Notes under the pieces: model-generated
Told to the model about the DNA's origin: nothing
Databases searched by the model: none
What the model saw: the letters and a program-made list of their open reading frames with translations, nothing else
NCBI GenBank assembly: GCA_944474755.1
Contig: OX104117.1
Coordinates: forward strand, 67,261,522-67,325,521
Reading direction: 5' to 3'
From: Limnoperna fortunei
Lineage: Eukaryota; Mollusca; Bivalvia; Mytilida; Modiolidae
DNA: 64,000 nt
Position numbers and translations under genes: made by a program
Shown here: positions 35,201-46,668 of the stretch, one piece after another
How positions within the stretch are numbered: position 1 is the first letter of the stretch
How the letters are laid out: each line of letters begins with the position of its first letter

Positions 35201-38200
35201 ATTAAACCAGAGGCTCTTAAGAGCCTATATCGCTCACTTGATTTTACAAGCAATGAAGGTGGCATTTCCCTGAAATTAAACTAAGTCCTGTAATTTTCAA
35301 TAAACCTCAAAGAGGACCATCCACACAATATTGCTAGAAAGTTTTTTTCCACTAGTTAACCGGTTTTATAGAGAAGAAGATTTTTTAAAATTTGCCCCTA
35401 GGGTCCTATGTTAAACTAAGTCCTGCTGTGGTGGCCATTTTAAATTTTCATTTGGCAATAAAAAACTAATCTATATAATGCTGTGGTGGCCATTTTGATT
35501 TTCCTATTGGCATTAAAAACATAAACTTCAAAGAAGACCATCCAAACAATATTACTAGTAAGTTTTGTTTCCATTGGTTAACTGGTTTTACAGAAGAAGC
35601 CTTTTTAAATTTTTCCAAAAGGGTCCTATGTTAAACTATGTCCTGAGGTGGTGGCCATTTTGATTTTCCAATTGGCATAAAAAACACAAACTTTATTAAG
35701 GACGATCCAAAATAATATTGGTAGTAAGTTTTGTTTCCATTGGTTGATCCGTTTCAGAGAAGAAGCCTTTTTTCCCATAGGGTCCAAGTTTAAACCAAGT
35801 CCTGCAGTGGCGTCAAATTTTAATTTTCAATAGGCATAAAAAACATAAACTCGACAAAGAACTTTCCAAACAATATTGGAAGTAAGTTTTGTTTCAATTG
35901 GTTAACCAGTTTCAGAGAAGCCATTTTTAACTTTTTTTCCATTGGGTCCAATGTTAAACAAAGTCTTGCAGTGTTGGCCATTTTGAATTTCCTATTGGGA
36001 TAAAAAAAACACAAACTTTATAGAGGACTATCCAAACAATATTGCTAGTAAGTTTTTGTTTCCATTGGTTAACCAGTTGCAGAGAAGCCATTTTTAACTT
36101 TTTTTCCATTGGGTCCAATATTAAACAATGTCTTGCAGTGGCGGCCATTTAGAATTTCCGATTGGGATAAACAACATGAACTTTAATTTTATAGAGGACC
36201 ATCCAGGCAATATTGCTAGGAGGTTTTATTTGGATTGCTAGTAGTTAACCGTTTCAGAGAAGAAGCCTTTTTAACTTTTCCCCATTGCGGCCTATGTTAA
36301 ACTAAGTCCTGCAGTGGCATCCATTTTGATTTTCTAATAGGCATAAAAAAACTTTAAAGAGGACCATCCAAACAATATTGGTAGTAAGTTCTGATTCGAT
36401 TGGTTAATTGGTTTCTAAGAAGAAGCAATGTTAAACAAAGTCTTGCGGTGGTGGCCATTTTGAATTTCCTATTGTGATAAAAAACACAAACTTAATAGAG
36501 GACCATCCAAACAATATTGCTAGTAAGTTTTGTTTCCATTGGCTAACTGGTTTCAGAGAAAAAGCATTTTGAACTTTTTCCCATAGGGTCCTATGTTAAA
36601 CTAAGTCCTGTGTTGGTGGCCATTTTGAATTTCCGATTGTAATAAAAAACACAAACTTTATAGAGGACTATCCAAACAATATTGCTAGTAAGTTTTTATT
36701 TCCATTGGTTAACCGTTTTCAGAGAAGAAGCCATTTTTAACTTTTTTCCCATATGGTCCTTTGTTAAACTAAGTCCTGCTGTGGCAGCCATTTTGAATTT
36801 CCAGTTGGCATAGAAAACACAAATTTTATAAAGGACCATCCAAACAATATTGGTAGTAAGTTTTGTTTTCATTGATTAAACGGTTTCAGAGAAGAAGCCC
36901 TTTTAAACTTTTTTCCCATAGGGTCCTATGTTAAACTAAGTCTTGCGGTGGCGGCCATATTGGTTTTCAAATCTAATTAAAAAACACAAACTTTGTAAAG
37001 CTCCATCCAATGAACATTATAGCCAAGTTTTGTTTTAATTGGCAAAGTGGTTTCAGAGAAGAAGATTGAAATGTTAAAAGTTTACAGATGCTGACAGACG
37101 CAAAGTGATAACAATAGCTCACATGACCCTTTAGGTCAGGTGAGCTTAAAAAATGGAATGGACTTATGGCAAGTCTCTTGCTCCAACTTACACTTTCTTT
37201 CTAAATTTACCTTGGAAAATTGCTATATCAACTAGACAAAGTCGATCTAGCGATCGCTGATACCCCCGCTTTTGTGAAAATTTCTAACGTTTTTCATGGA
37301 CGGCGACCTTGAAATTTGATGGATTTCCCCCAAAATCAAAAGGCTTTTTACCAACCTGATATATAACAATATCCCAAAGTTTCATCCAAATCAGATGCAA
37401 ACTTTTTGAGTTATTGTCCGGAAACAACTTTTATGTTAAAATTTCTAACGTTTTTCGTGGACTGTGACCTTGAAATTTGACGGATTTCCCCCAAAATCGA
37501 TAGGCTTCTTACTAACCTGATATATAACAATATCCCAAAGTTTCATTCAAATCGGATGTAAACTTTTTGAGTTATTGTCCGGAAACAACTTTTTTGTTAA
37601 AATTTCTAACGTTTTTCGTGAACTGTGACCTTGAAATTTGACAGATTTCCCCCAAAATCGATAGGCTTCTTACCAACCTGATATATAACAATATCCCAAA
37701 GTTTCATTCAAATCAGATGCAAACTTTTTGAATTATCATCCGGAAACAACTTTTATGTTAAAATTTCTAACGTTTTTCGTGGACTGTGACCTTGAAATTT
37801 GAAGGATTTCCCCCAAAATCGATAGGCTTCTTACCAACCTGATATATGACAATATCCCAAAGTTTCATTCAAATCGGATGTAAACTTTTTGAGTTATTGT
37901 CCGGAAACAACTTTTTTGTTAAAATTTCTAACGTTTTTCGTGGACTGTGACCTTGAAATTTGACGGATTTCCCCCAAAATCGATAGGCTTCTTACCAACC
38001 TGATATATGACAATATCCCAAAGTTTCATTCAAATCGGATGTAAACTTTTTGAGTTATTGTCCGGAAACAACTTTTTTGTTAAAATTTCTAACGTTTTTC
38101 GTGGACTGTGACCTTGAAATTTGACGGATTTCCCCCAAAATCGATAGGCTTCTTACCAACCTGATATATGACAATATCCCAAAGTTTCATTCAAATCGGA

Positions 38201-41200
38201 TGTAAACTTTTTGAATTATCATCCGGAAACCAAATGTGGACGGACGAACGGACGGACGGACGGACATGAGGACCACTATATACCCCCGACTCTGTCGAGC
38301 GGGGGTATAAAAATTAAAACAACAGCATTTCAAAACGCTGAACAAAAGTAATTGCTGATTTTAATTTGCACCTTTTTGGATCTACATGTACAATAGAAAA
38401 ATAAGCTCGACCATACATACAACCTAAGCAGTTGTATTTGTCACTCAAAATCCTTCTGCCAAAACAAGCAGATTTGATCACACCTTTCCCTTGTTTTAAG
38501 GAACACATAAAAAGAAAAAAAAAATAAATCGTTTTGAGTTTCGTTTAATTTAATACTTAAAAATACAACATCCTCTAAAATGACGTCAATTTTTGTGAAG
38601 TAAACATACATTGAAAATTAGTACCTTTTTGGTGATGTTAACAAGATGACAGATTTCAACTCGTGTAATGAGAAAAAATTAATGATACAGCATGAATTAC
38701 CAACTATAAAATAATTCAAAAAGACCGGAATCACCAATGTCATATACCCAATTTATTATTCTTGTGTCACAAACACCAACATAACTTTTTCAATATTTTT
38801 ATTAGTTAGAAAGTGTTATATTTATTTAACTACTTGTATTTTATTTACAAAACTTCTACATGCCATTCTCTCAACCTCAATTTTTATACAGTAGATGACG
38901 CAACTGCACCTATTTTTCCTAATATTAGTCATCAGTTATGTATACAGTAAATGAGACATAATACGAAAGAACATGTATTATTAAATTTGTTCAAGATAAA
39001 TGTGGTGCAATGATTCATGTAACTGATAGATTCCTCCAATGTTACCTATATTTTATGCGAGTAAGGTTATAATTACACGCCTGTCCGCAGTAGTTTCTAT
39101 GCATTGGAGCGTTAGCACGGGGAAAGTTTGCTACTCAACGGTCCCAAAAAAAAAGCATCTTATATGGTATTTAAAGATAATTTATTATCAATGAACATAT
39201 TAACTGAATTACAATCTGCCTATAGGAGGAACTCTTCAGTATGATAACAATTTTTAGCTTGACCATGAACCTATAAACGTGGCATTAGCTATTTATGATC
39301 ATAAGAAATCATCAGAAGTTTCATCAACCCAGAACTTTAAGTTTTTGAGCTAAGGTATGAAGATGAAAAAAACCCATAATTTAAAGTAAATGTTGATGGG
39401 ACTATCATTTTATTTGATTTTTATGGGAAGGGTTGGAATATTCTTAAAATAAATTATTTGACATACCATGGTAGCTAGACTTTTTCAAAAATAAATATTT
39501 TAATCTTGAGAGTGGGGAAAAAAATATTCTTAGTCTACAGATTTGTGCCATTGGCAATTTGTTTTTTAAGTTATCATTTGAAACTGCCAATTTTTTTTGA
39601 CAAAAATTTTTTAATTGGATTTACTCAAAAAACCACATATAACATGTATACAATTGTGCTGAAAATTGAAATTGATCTAACTTTACAGTACTTGACTGCT
39701 GTGCAAAGTTTGAACAAAACCCTAGCCACCATGGACAGAGGGACAGAAGGGTCGTAAATAATCTCACACTTTCATGGTTTGAGTACTAGTATACAATTTT
39801 ATGGTCATTTAAAAAAGAAAGCCTTACTCTTGTTCACTTACTCAGTGGCAGGTACTTACTGTTGTATCTGAGATTTTGCATGATCCATGGTACACGTAAC
39901 TCTGGACATTCTATGACTAAGTATCTATTCAGCATCATCAGCTTCCTCTCTGTGAGTGTACACGTAATCTTGTTCTCCTTGTTTTCTGAATTAAAAAGGA
40001 TCACAGTAAACACGGCAAAGGTTCATCTGCAACAATAATTCACATATACAATTGCAGCTATAACTGCACTAGAAATACTTCTTGTTAAAATATATTGGCC
40101 GATTTCTCTATAATTACAATTAGTCCTAGCATGTTAATCAAAGCACCTGGACTCACCCCCCAGTTTTTAGTAGGGTTGGAGTTTTTTAGTTTCTGCATTG
40201 TACACATGTACATGTATGTCTATTTAGTTGTTATCAACTCCTTTGTTTATCAATGGTTTTGTCTACAGATCCCAATTATCGATGTATGATCATTCCTAGG
40301 TGTCGTCGATTATTTCCTCTTTGACTGACTTTATGTAATCTGGCCTGCAATTCTTTACATGGAAACATCACATTCTTTAAACTTTGAATTTATATTATCA
40401 GATAAAAAAATATAAATGTAATTGAGGACAGTAAAGACTGATTTTAGTTTTTTCTGATTAACAAAACAATAAACAAGGGTATGATTATTCGTTCAATTCT
40501 ACTTCTTGTAAGGTATACACTACTACGCTGAGGCATTTAACCACTACAGTGCCATAAGAATTCAATCAAAATCTATGTTTAATGCCACGAATGTTTTTGG
40601 ACGTTGTTGTGAAGGGCGATTGTGTTCAGTGACGTCGTTGTGATTGTGTTCAGTGACGTCATATATTGATATATAAAACATTATAGGCGCCATGCATTAT
40701 AAAGCAGCTAGGCAATGTCGTATATTATACTAGTACACCAGAAGTTCGGCGATGAAAGTGTGTCGGTTAAACAAACATTAATTTCGTTGAAACGGACTAT
40801 ATTTTATTATTGAGAAGTCATTTGGTTAGAGCAATACATGCACGATATTTTGAAAGTAATTTAGCCTTGGGTTCATTGTTTACATTGCTGAATGAAGGGA
40901 AATAGCCGAAATTCAAATATGGACGAAATTCGAGTGTTTGACCATAGTGTAATTTTAAAAAAGTGCTTGTGTTACAAAAAGAAATATGTACCAAACAACT
41001 AGAAACGCATTCCTAACTTGTACATACTTGGCAATAAATGATTGGTCCAACATACATATTTTGTGTTTATTTTGACGTCATTACTTCTTTTTGGATGACG
41101 ATTAACATGATTAAAGAAAAAACAACTACGTTGATTTCTTACAAATTTTGACGGAGTCTCGGTGTCTGAGTGGTTGAAGTAGTCAATTACTATAGTTTTT

Positions 41201-44200
41201 TCTTTGTTTTATGTTAAACACCACTTTCAGCAATTTTCAGCTACATCATGGAGTCCAGTTTTTCGTGTGGAGGAAGCCGGAGTACACAAAGAAAATCTAC
41301 GACCTTCGGTAGGAAAATTGTAAATTCTTGTCAATTAAAATTGGAGCAGAAGACACCCTGCCCGTAGTAATACTCGAACCCAAACCCTCAATACGTTTTG
41401 ACAGACCACATAATAAATAGTAGACGAGCTATCTTAACCATTTGCCCACCGAGGCATCCTCTACTATAGATAACGTAGTCTGTCCTTGAATTGAAAGATG
41501 GCAGAGATAAAACCAATCTAAGTTAAATTAAATCTTTCACATTCTAAACCTTTTTATAATTGCCGCTGCGTGTTGTTAGGAAGGGAACAAGTAAAAGATT
41601 TAATTTCATTAGATTGAGGTAAACCAAGTAAACATGAATTTCCCGAATGAAGTAAATAAGAAAAAGTTACAACAAGGAAGCTGATGGAATCAGCGCTCCT
41701 CGGATTATTCTATACCGTTATAAAATAGTGTGTACAAGAAGTTCTCTGAATTTTCGGGTGGGCGGGGGTAAATTATATTAGATAGTAATCAAATGATTTA
41801 ATAAGCAAGATTTTGAGAAATTGTCCAGTACTTGTTTCACAAACTACATAAAACTAAATTGGCTCAACATTGCGCATACATTTGAGTCTTACTGCATCTT
41901 TGCAAAAATGAGCTACGTTACAGCTAAAAGTTGTTCAGAATTTGAAACAAGCGAGAAGGATTCTGATTTAGAAACAGATGTAAATTCAGAATCCTGCGAG
42001 TCCGAAGAAGAACCTGAAAGTATATTTTTGAATAGTGAGAAAACCTGGTTCAGTACAAGATAATAATAGATATCGCTATTAGTCAAAACGGCCAAGTACA
42101 CAATTCTTTCTTGTATAAAAATCATCGCAATTTTCACTTCAACTTATTAAACGCAAATCTTGGAGAAAATGAACACGTTTATGCAAAGCAAGTTCAGATA
42201 CTACTTTGTGGGTATAAAGAAATTGATAGATTATTTGTTTTTTCAAATTGTATTTCATGCCAATTTTCCTAATTTTTCAGCTATACCACGGCATTCAGTT
42301 TATTATAGGGGATGAAGCCGGAGTACCCGGAGAAACCCCCGACCATCGTTAGGAAAACAGACAATTCTTGTCATTTAAGACTGGAGTTGAGCGAACCCTG
42401 TAATATTCGTCTAGGGCAAATATTACATGCCGGAATACGTATGAATTCGATCTCGTTGAATTCTCACATGTTAGAAATGTCATTTATTTGCCAAACTGTC
42501 GATGTGGCTGTCTTAAAACAACCACACCATTTCTTTTTTCCTGTCCTTTATACAAGATCAGACATAATTTATTATACCCCCACTTGAAGAAGAGGGGGTA
42601 TACTGGTTTACCTATGTCCGTCCGTCCGTCGTCCGAATCATACATTTCGTAACAGTTTTCTCAGCAACTACTTATTAAAATCACTTGAAATTTTATATGT
42701 GACATTACCATGTGGTCCTATATTGCGGGTACCGATTTCAGGAGTACTTCCTCTTTACCGACTTAGTCAATTCAATAAATGTGAATAGCAGGGGTATACT
42801 GAGTGAGCAGTAGCTCATAGGTTCCTTTTTTTAAACTCTTTAGCAGGTCTACCTTTTCCAGTTGACTTGCTCTTGTTTAGATCTGACAAACGCACCGACG
42901 AGGACAATGTACACGTTTTTCATCAAACTCAAATATTTATTATGAAATCTTAAAAGTTTCTGTAGATTTTATTATTGAAATTGACCCACATTTTAGTGTA
43001 TTTGTACTTGCATTTTGCTCAATCACACTCAAAAATGTCATATATATATAACATTATTGGGTAATAAGAGACAACAACGAATACGTAACGCAAATTAACT
43101 TAACAGATGTCAACACTTCGCGCACTTGGAAAGAGACGTCGTGGGAAAAACGACGTCGCAGGAAAAACGACGTTATAGACGGGAACTGCCTAGCATTAGC
43201 AACGTAACATTGGCTCAAAATTGGCCCTATGGCATTGAACGTAGTATAAAATAAGTGGCCCAAAATTGGCCCGTGGCACAAAGATGGTTAAATTTAATTT
43301 TTTTTTGCCAAGACTTAAAATCTAGTATATATTTAAGTGATTCATAAAGACCCATTTTGTAGATGTCGAGGAAGAGCAAGGAAACTGTCGCTTCGAATTC
43401 TAAAAAGGCAAAAGACTCTGTATCTACTTAATGTTCCCCTTTTTCCTAGTGCTAGTAATGACCGATCCTTCCCATTATCACACAATGATTAGTTGTTTAA
43501 CTTCATGGCCTGAGACAGAGTATAGTCAAACTGTACATGCTTAATGGTTAAGCAACTCTTGAATCTATCATTCTCACATCATCTCAGATTGCAGCCTATA
43601 CATTTTAGGCCAAATTAACAATCTTATTTTAGTTTTGTGATACATTGAAAAAAGCAAGGTTTTATTACTGAATTCTAGTTCTACTAGTAGACTAGAACTT
43701 ACATTTATAACTGTATATGTACAGAATAAATGAACTTTTTAACTACATACCTTGAAGCCAAATGTCCAACTTCTGCAGGTACTCGAGTGAAAATATCTTT
43801 GAAATAAATTTCTGCAAATATATTTCATATTTACAAAGCAACAAGACACAAAGTATCTGTTGGTAAGGCAGCAGGCCATCAAACTCCTCTTCAAGTTTTT
43901 CAATTAAGATTTTCCAAAATTCTTCATGTTTTGGCTCATATCCCATCTGGAACATTAAGGAAGAAATTCGATACAGATAATGCATCCTAATGTTCTTTTT
44001 GCATTTTATGACATACTCTTCAAATGAATATAACATGCTTTCATCGTAAAAGTTGAAATCTTTTAGATAATTCAGAGAAAAGGTGACATTCAACAGTGTA
44101 ATATTACTCATCCATTCCGGAATATACTTTAGAATTTCAGAAATTTCTTCACTGTTGTACCTTAAAATTGGCGACCTATGGAAGTATGAAAATTCCAATA

Positions 44201-46007
44201 CTTCTATTGCAAGTCTAAATGATCTCTGCTCCTTTAGAACCACCTTGGCTCTTTTCATGACATCCTCACTGATGCTTTGAAAGTCTGTATGGAATTCCAT
44301 TGTTCTCGGCTCATGCACCTTATTGAATGAATACATTAGATATTGCAGATTCTTATGGCCTGCCTGTGGCATTTGTTCCTTCAATCTGTTCAGAACAAAT
44401 ATTGGTAAAGAACCATGAGTGTAGCAGTTTGGGATCAAAAACCCACAAACTCTAAATGTTTGATCAATGCAATAGAGATGAGAACTTTTCAGTAGATCTG
44501 TCATCCTATCTTTCATCTGTAGCTTAAAATCTTCATTCTGACTGGGCATTTCAGTTAAAAATTTCAAAATCGATGAACCACGTATATCAATAAAACATGA
44601 TAACTTTGCATAGAATTCCATAATCTCATCGAAGTGTTTCAAACAAAACGACTCCACTTCAGCAACTACTTGTTTTTCATAATAGCCAACAATATGTAAA
44701 TAGGCACAAATAAGATTCATTAAAATAACATCACTGTCTTTCAATTTATCTACCAAAAGTCGTTTTAATATATCAGCTATTTCAGGCATAGTAGCTACAG
44801 AATTATTAAAGAACAAAGGTCCAATTATATAACTCAAATCGGCTATTGTTAAATCATGCTCCGCTTTTTTAAGATGAACTACACACTTCTGAACCATGAC
44901 TTCTTGAACATCATTTAAATTTTGGAACAGCTTTCTGTTCCCATAAAAGTAAAAAATTGATTGTTTTATACTTAGCAATAGATTTGTATAATCATAACAT
45001 GGAATATCATCAGCTAGAGCAAGGACGAGCGGCAAAGTCTTTTCTTGTATCTCCTCCCACTTCAGAAATACGTCGTCTTCAATAACAGTCATTGGTGTTT
45101 TAAAAAACAAACGTGCCCCAACTTTATTGATTCTATTTAGCACACTATATTGGTTGAGGATTTCACTGTCGGACATCAAGGAATAAATTTTGTGTGTGAA
45201 CTTTCTGAGAAGATCCTGAGACAGTAGTGCTACAGAATCATTCATGCATCCAAGAAGCGATGTAAAATCTTCTGCACTCTTTACATCTCCATTATCTTTA
45301 CAAGTATTTAACAATTTGCTATACCTTGGAATCATAATGCGACACTGAAAAAGCAAATAATTTGGTAAGTACTGACAAGCACTATTAATATTATCTAAAT
45401 CAGACCATGTCAGTACACAGTTTTTGTCCATGAGTTTCTCAAGTATTCTAGTAACTACAGAGTTAGTGTATGGTACCCCGGTGAAAATTATGGAATGAAA
45501 AATCGAAGCTAAGCTACCAGCATCAAGCTTATCAATACTGCACTCAAGACTTTGCAACAATTTGTTATATTCAGGAGTCAAATAACAAGATCTGTCCCTA
45601 TAAAAATGTAACTGTGCTGTGGCAAATGAGAATTTTTTATGTAACCATGGAAATTTTCTAAGTTCCTTTCTAAAAATACTTTCTGATAAGTTATCAAAAA
45701 CTTGAACAAAATGTTTTGGATCAAAATTCTCATCCTGTGATGATTTTCCAACATCCTCATGGTTGAAAACTTCTGTCAAAGCTTCTCTTGAGCATGTGCA
45801 AAGTTGTATTTTTGGTTTGTTAACATTTGTTGCACTGAATAAACTGGTACTGTAACATTGTGTCAGACACTGTCTTTTAATAGAATATGATTTCCTTGAA
45901 AATAACACTCCAGTTGACCTCTCATAAATACAAAAATGAGTTAGGTAGATCCTGTGCATCATCCTTTTAAAGGATATCCAAGTTGTCTGACCAACATTTA
46001 GTCCCAT
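26135..46007 (-). CDS. FASTK-family mitochondrial RNA-binding protein (FASTKD-like), 6 coding exons
   Basis: Six coding exons join in phase on the - strand: 46007-43751, 39985-39860, 32048-31920, 31262-31181, 29051-28937, 26224-26135. The join gives about 932 residues, ending in TAA. The N-terminus is rich in Arg/Lys/Ser and poor in acids, as in a mitochondrial presequence. Residues about 753-865 carry FAST-type hallmarks (LMMLNRYLVIECPELRVPW; a VVLPYYYT-type block). Residues about 865-925 are a RAP domain (ILMTANDYCF, IRHLQILGYNVVEIPIYEW, KYLQRRIF). FASTKD proteins bind and process mitochondrial RNAs; the RAP domain has a PD-(D/E)XK-like fold. The length is greater than the roughly 630-850 residues usual for vertebrate paralogues, and the paralogue cannot be named. 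Introns hold many repeats, yet no frame break is seen. Confidence 0.88.
26632..27529 (-). mobile_element. Tandem-core element, about 166-bp units, reversed copy (family D-like)
   Basis: The outer end is a CTGGACC-TTT-GGTCCAG stem-loop followed by GTGAGC and a CGTCCGTCG remnant. The core repeats a unit with GAGTTATTGCCC (markers at 26971, 27136, 27304, 27469; spacing 165, 168, 165). It abuts the next element head to head. Confidence 0.7.
27530..28260 (+). mobile_element. Tandem-core element, 165-bp units, forward copy (family D-like)
   Basis: Starts with AGGCTCCCAGGAGCCT (27530-27545) and TGCTCACCTGG. Units carry GGGCAATAACTCC at 27846, 28011 and 28176 (165 apart). These are the reverse complement of the units in 26632-27529, so the pair forms an imperfect inverted repeat about one unit-set long on each side. 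The 3' hairpin is missing; a TTAA MITE lies just beyond. Confidence 0.7.
28292..28895. mobile_element. TTAA-flanked MITE (about 600 bp)
   Basis: Perfect 21-bp inverted repeats at 28290-28310 and 28877-28897 (inner part GGGGATGCAGGACAC). TTAA lies at the outer edge of each, the target duplication used by piggyBac-type transposases. The interior is AT-rich with no open frame. It sits in the last intron of the FASTKD-like gene, about 45 bp from exon 5. Confidence 0.82.
28937..29051 (-). CDS. FASTKD-like coding exon 5 (RAP domain)
   Basis: A 115-nt exon (TGTTGTAG acceptor, GTAACT donor). It encodes FVFILMTANDYCFNS followed by MKIRHLQILGYNVVE, the central strand-helix-strand part of the RAP domain, with the invariant R-H-L-x-x-L-G-Y. 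A TTAA-flanked MITE ends only about 45 bp beyond its donor. Confidence 0.92.
29242..29392. repeat. Long imperfect hairpin H3
   Basis: About 70-bp arms around a centre ACCGAGGCCATTGGCCGAGG. Arms share GATTTATCAA and TTAGAT blocks, with about 80% pairing. A CCAATGAAAATCAAAGTTAT block at about 29619-29640 resembles the outer arm in inverse orientation and may be the element's other terminus. Confidence 0.7.
29990..30706 (+). mobile_element. Decayed 165-bp-family element (family D relic)
   Basis: Diverged units with GTGGCCATCTTG and ATTGGCATAAAAAAC-type blocks, ending with the family's terminal stem-loop (GACTCTTTGGGTC inside GCTCGCTCA...AGGTAAGC, 30672-30704) followed by TAA. A lone terminal piece (GGGTCAGGTGAGCTAA) is at about 32970. 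Confidence 0.6.
31181..31262 (-). CDS. FASTKD-like coding exon 4
   Basis: An 82-nt exon (TTTTCAG acceptor). It encodes DFDMYTTAKGLPMDYDVAK, matching the D-F-E/D linker before RAP. Two donors are possible. The AG|GTGCTG site at 31180 keeps phase and gives KRFVF at the junction. The better-looking GTAAAT five bases further on would break the frame, so the weaker donor is chosen. Confidence 0.82.
31920..32048 (-). CDS. FASTKD-like coding exon 3
   Basis: A 129-nt exon (TTTATAG acceptor, GTTAGT donor). It encodes FEPVLADLVGPQSYRRAVVL followed by PYYYT, corresponding to the L-x-x-x-x-G-(8-10)-V-x-x-P-Y block between FAST_2 and RAP in the family. Confidence 0.88.
32253..32390 (-). mobile_element. 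SINE, headless copy
   Basis: Tail TTGTTTGTTTG on the + strand, then AACGCCACTTTCAGCAATTT and GGGGGAGGAAGCCG. Breaks off after AGGAAAACTGGCA. In a FASTKD-like intron and in the gene's orientation. Confidence 0.8.
33143..33440 (-). mobile_element. SINE, near full length, with duplicated head end
   Basis: Body blocks as in the other copies, with the tRNA-like head kept. The B-box region is degraded (CACGAACCTGCAACC). The terminal 44 bp (CTAACCACTTGGTCACCGAG region) is duplicated in tandem at 33353-33396 and 33397-33440. Confidence 0.78.
33800..34215. repeat. Diverged tandem repeat, about 150-160-bp units
   Basis: GTTGATTACACAAAAT recurs at 33881, 34029 and 34190, with GAAAATTAGGAAAAA-type blocks between. 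The element's ends are not recognisable. Confidence 0.6.
35211..37147 (+). mobile_element. Tandem-core element, 165-bp units (family D, copy 2)
   Basis: Begins AGGCTCTTAAGAGCCT and ends in the stem-loop GCTCACATGACCC-TTTA-GGTCAGGTGAGC (37117-37145). It contains roughly eleven units with GTGGCCATTTTGA and CCATCCAAACAATATTG, one shortened by a roughly 110-bp deletion near 35460. It is longer than copy 1, so unit number is variable. It lies in a FASTKD-like intron. Confidence 0.85.
37261..38307. mobile_element. Tandem-core element, 161-bp units (family C)
   Basis: Ends are perfect 10-bp inverted repeats TACCCCCGCT / AGCGGGGGTA. The right end forms a stem-loop (TACCCCCG...CGGGGGTA) next to a GGACGGAC run (38237-38265). 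Six units are spaced exactly 161 bp (ATTTCTAACG at 37280, 37441, 37602, 37763, 37924, 38085). Each has GTGACCTTGAAATTTGA or a one-base variant. Units are highly similar, so the array is young or homogenised. Confidence 0.87.
38308..39859. other. Intron sequence, nothing firm
   Basis: AT-rich intron 1 of the FASTKD-like gene. There is a GGACAGAGGGACAGAAGGG remnant at about 39732, possibly a worn tandem-element end. No exon or domain seen. Confidence 0.45.
39860..39985 (-). CDS. FASTKD-like coding exon 2 (FAST_2 core)
   Basis: A 126-nt exon (AATTCAG acceptor, GTAAGT donor), phase consistent on both sides. It encodes KLMMLNRYLVIECPELRVPW, which matches the L-x-x-L-N-R-x-x-x-x-E-C-P-E-x-x-V-P-W block of FASTKD proteins. 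This short exon is the strongest family evidence. Confidence 0.9.
41160..41462 (-). mobile_element. SINE, near full length, plus a separate inverted head fragment
   Basis: 41208-41462 is a minus-orientation copy from tail (TATGTTAAACACCACTTTCA) to head (CTCGAACCCAAAC B-box complement; CACCGAGGC end). Just before it, 41164-41200 is a tRNA-like head in plus orientation (TCTGAGTGGTTGAAG), so two pieces face each other. Confidence 0.72.
42258..42415 (-). mobile_element. SINE, worn copy
   Basis: CCTAATTTTTCAGCTATACC, GAAGCCGGAGTACCCGGAGA and TTCTTGTCATTTAAGACTGG match the SINE body in order. Both ends are degraded. Confidence 0.7.
42573..42830 (+). mobile_element. Relic element with TATACCCCC hairpin
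   Basis: Stem-loop TATACCCCCACTTG...AGAGGGGGTATA at 42573-42602, then GTCCGTCCGTCGTCC, about 200 bp of unit-like sequence, and a GAGTGAGCAGTAGCTCATAG end. Same layout as 13677-13940; one unit only. Confidence 0.6.
43751..46007 (-). CDS. FASTKD-like coding exon 1
   Basis: A 2,257-nt exon encoding residues 1-752. The frame reads open further upstream to 46031 only through a TTG. The preferred start is ATG at 46007-46005 (context AAGATGG). It lies 11 nt inside an exon whose acceptor (pyrimidine-rich, ends TTTCTAG) is at 46020-46019. The open frame continues past the true end, but a GTATGT donor at 43750 cuts it after one base of a codon. Early residues are basic and suit mitochondrial import. 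The body is helical and repeat-like, as expected of FASTK proteins, and ends in FSLEYLQKLDIWL, typical just before the second FAST segment. Confidence 0.88.
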
Positions 46008-46668
46008 CTTAGATTGTCCTAGAAATGCCAAATTGGAAAAAGCTTCTGTTCAAGCATCCTACATAAACTTCCACTCTTTAGCATGACTAGGACATAATTT
46101 AATTAACAGCCATCATCCTGAAAACAGAAAGAAATTCAAACATCATAACTAACATGACTAAACTGTTGTGTAAATTTTTAGTCACAATCTGATTTTAGTC
46201 ATAAATTTATCAAAGTTTTTTTTTAAAATATAGCAAGTTCTTTTCAAAATTTAAAGATACCCAACGAGACAGCTGTTAATTATTTCTATTTAAAACTTCT
46301 TTGCTGGAACACAAATAAGTGTACCAGTAGCTGATTACCAATACATAACATATCAGTATGGATAAAGGATTCTATACTTTTTACGTTGTATTCATACTGC
46401 TTGACCAATGCGGAAAAAATAGTTCTTTTCAAATTGTGAAAATATAGTTCTCATCTGATGATTGGTTTAAAATAATTATGCCAAAAAAGGACAATCAATA
46501 ATTATGGCAATGGTAACGCAAGGTTAGTGCCAGGGGTCACGTGGTGAAACAACAGAAATTGCATCAACTTGCCAAATGGTATTCTTAACAATGGCTTAAC
46601 AAGCAGGCATGCCAACATGTCAACAGAAATCAAATGAAAGATTTTTGTTTGAACAATTATATATTTTT

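Noticed and set aside
41821..42063. 80-codon acidic Ser/Glu-rich open frame
   Set aside because: No domain, no splice or neighbour support, and a first codon that is not ATG. It could be an N-terminal scrap of a transposase, but that cannot be shown.
43054..43281. Open frame on the - strand near repeated ACGACGTCG blocks
   Set aside because: No recognisable motif. The repeats are short and the region lies outside the FASTKD-like exons.
46008..46031. Extension of the FASTKD-like frame to a start at 46031
   Set aside because: That codon is TTG, and a good splice acceptor at 46020-46019 lies between it and the ATG at 46007.
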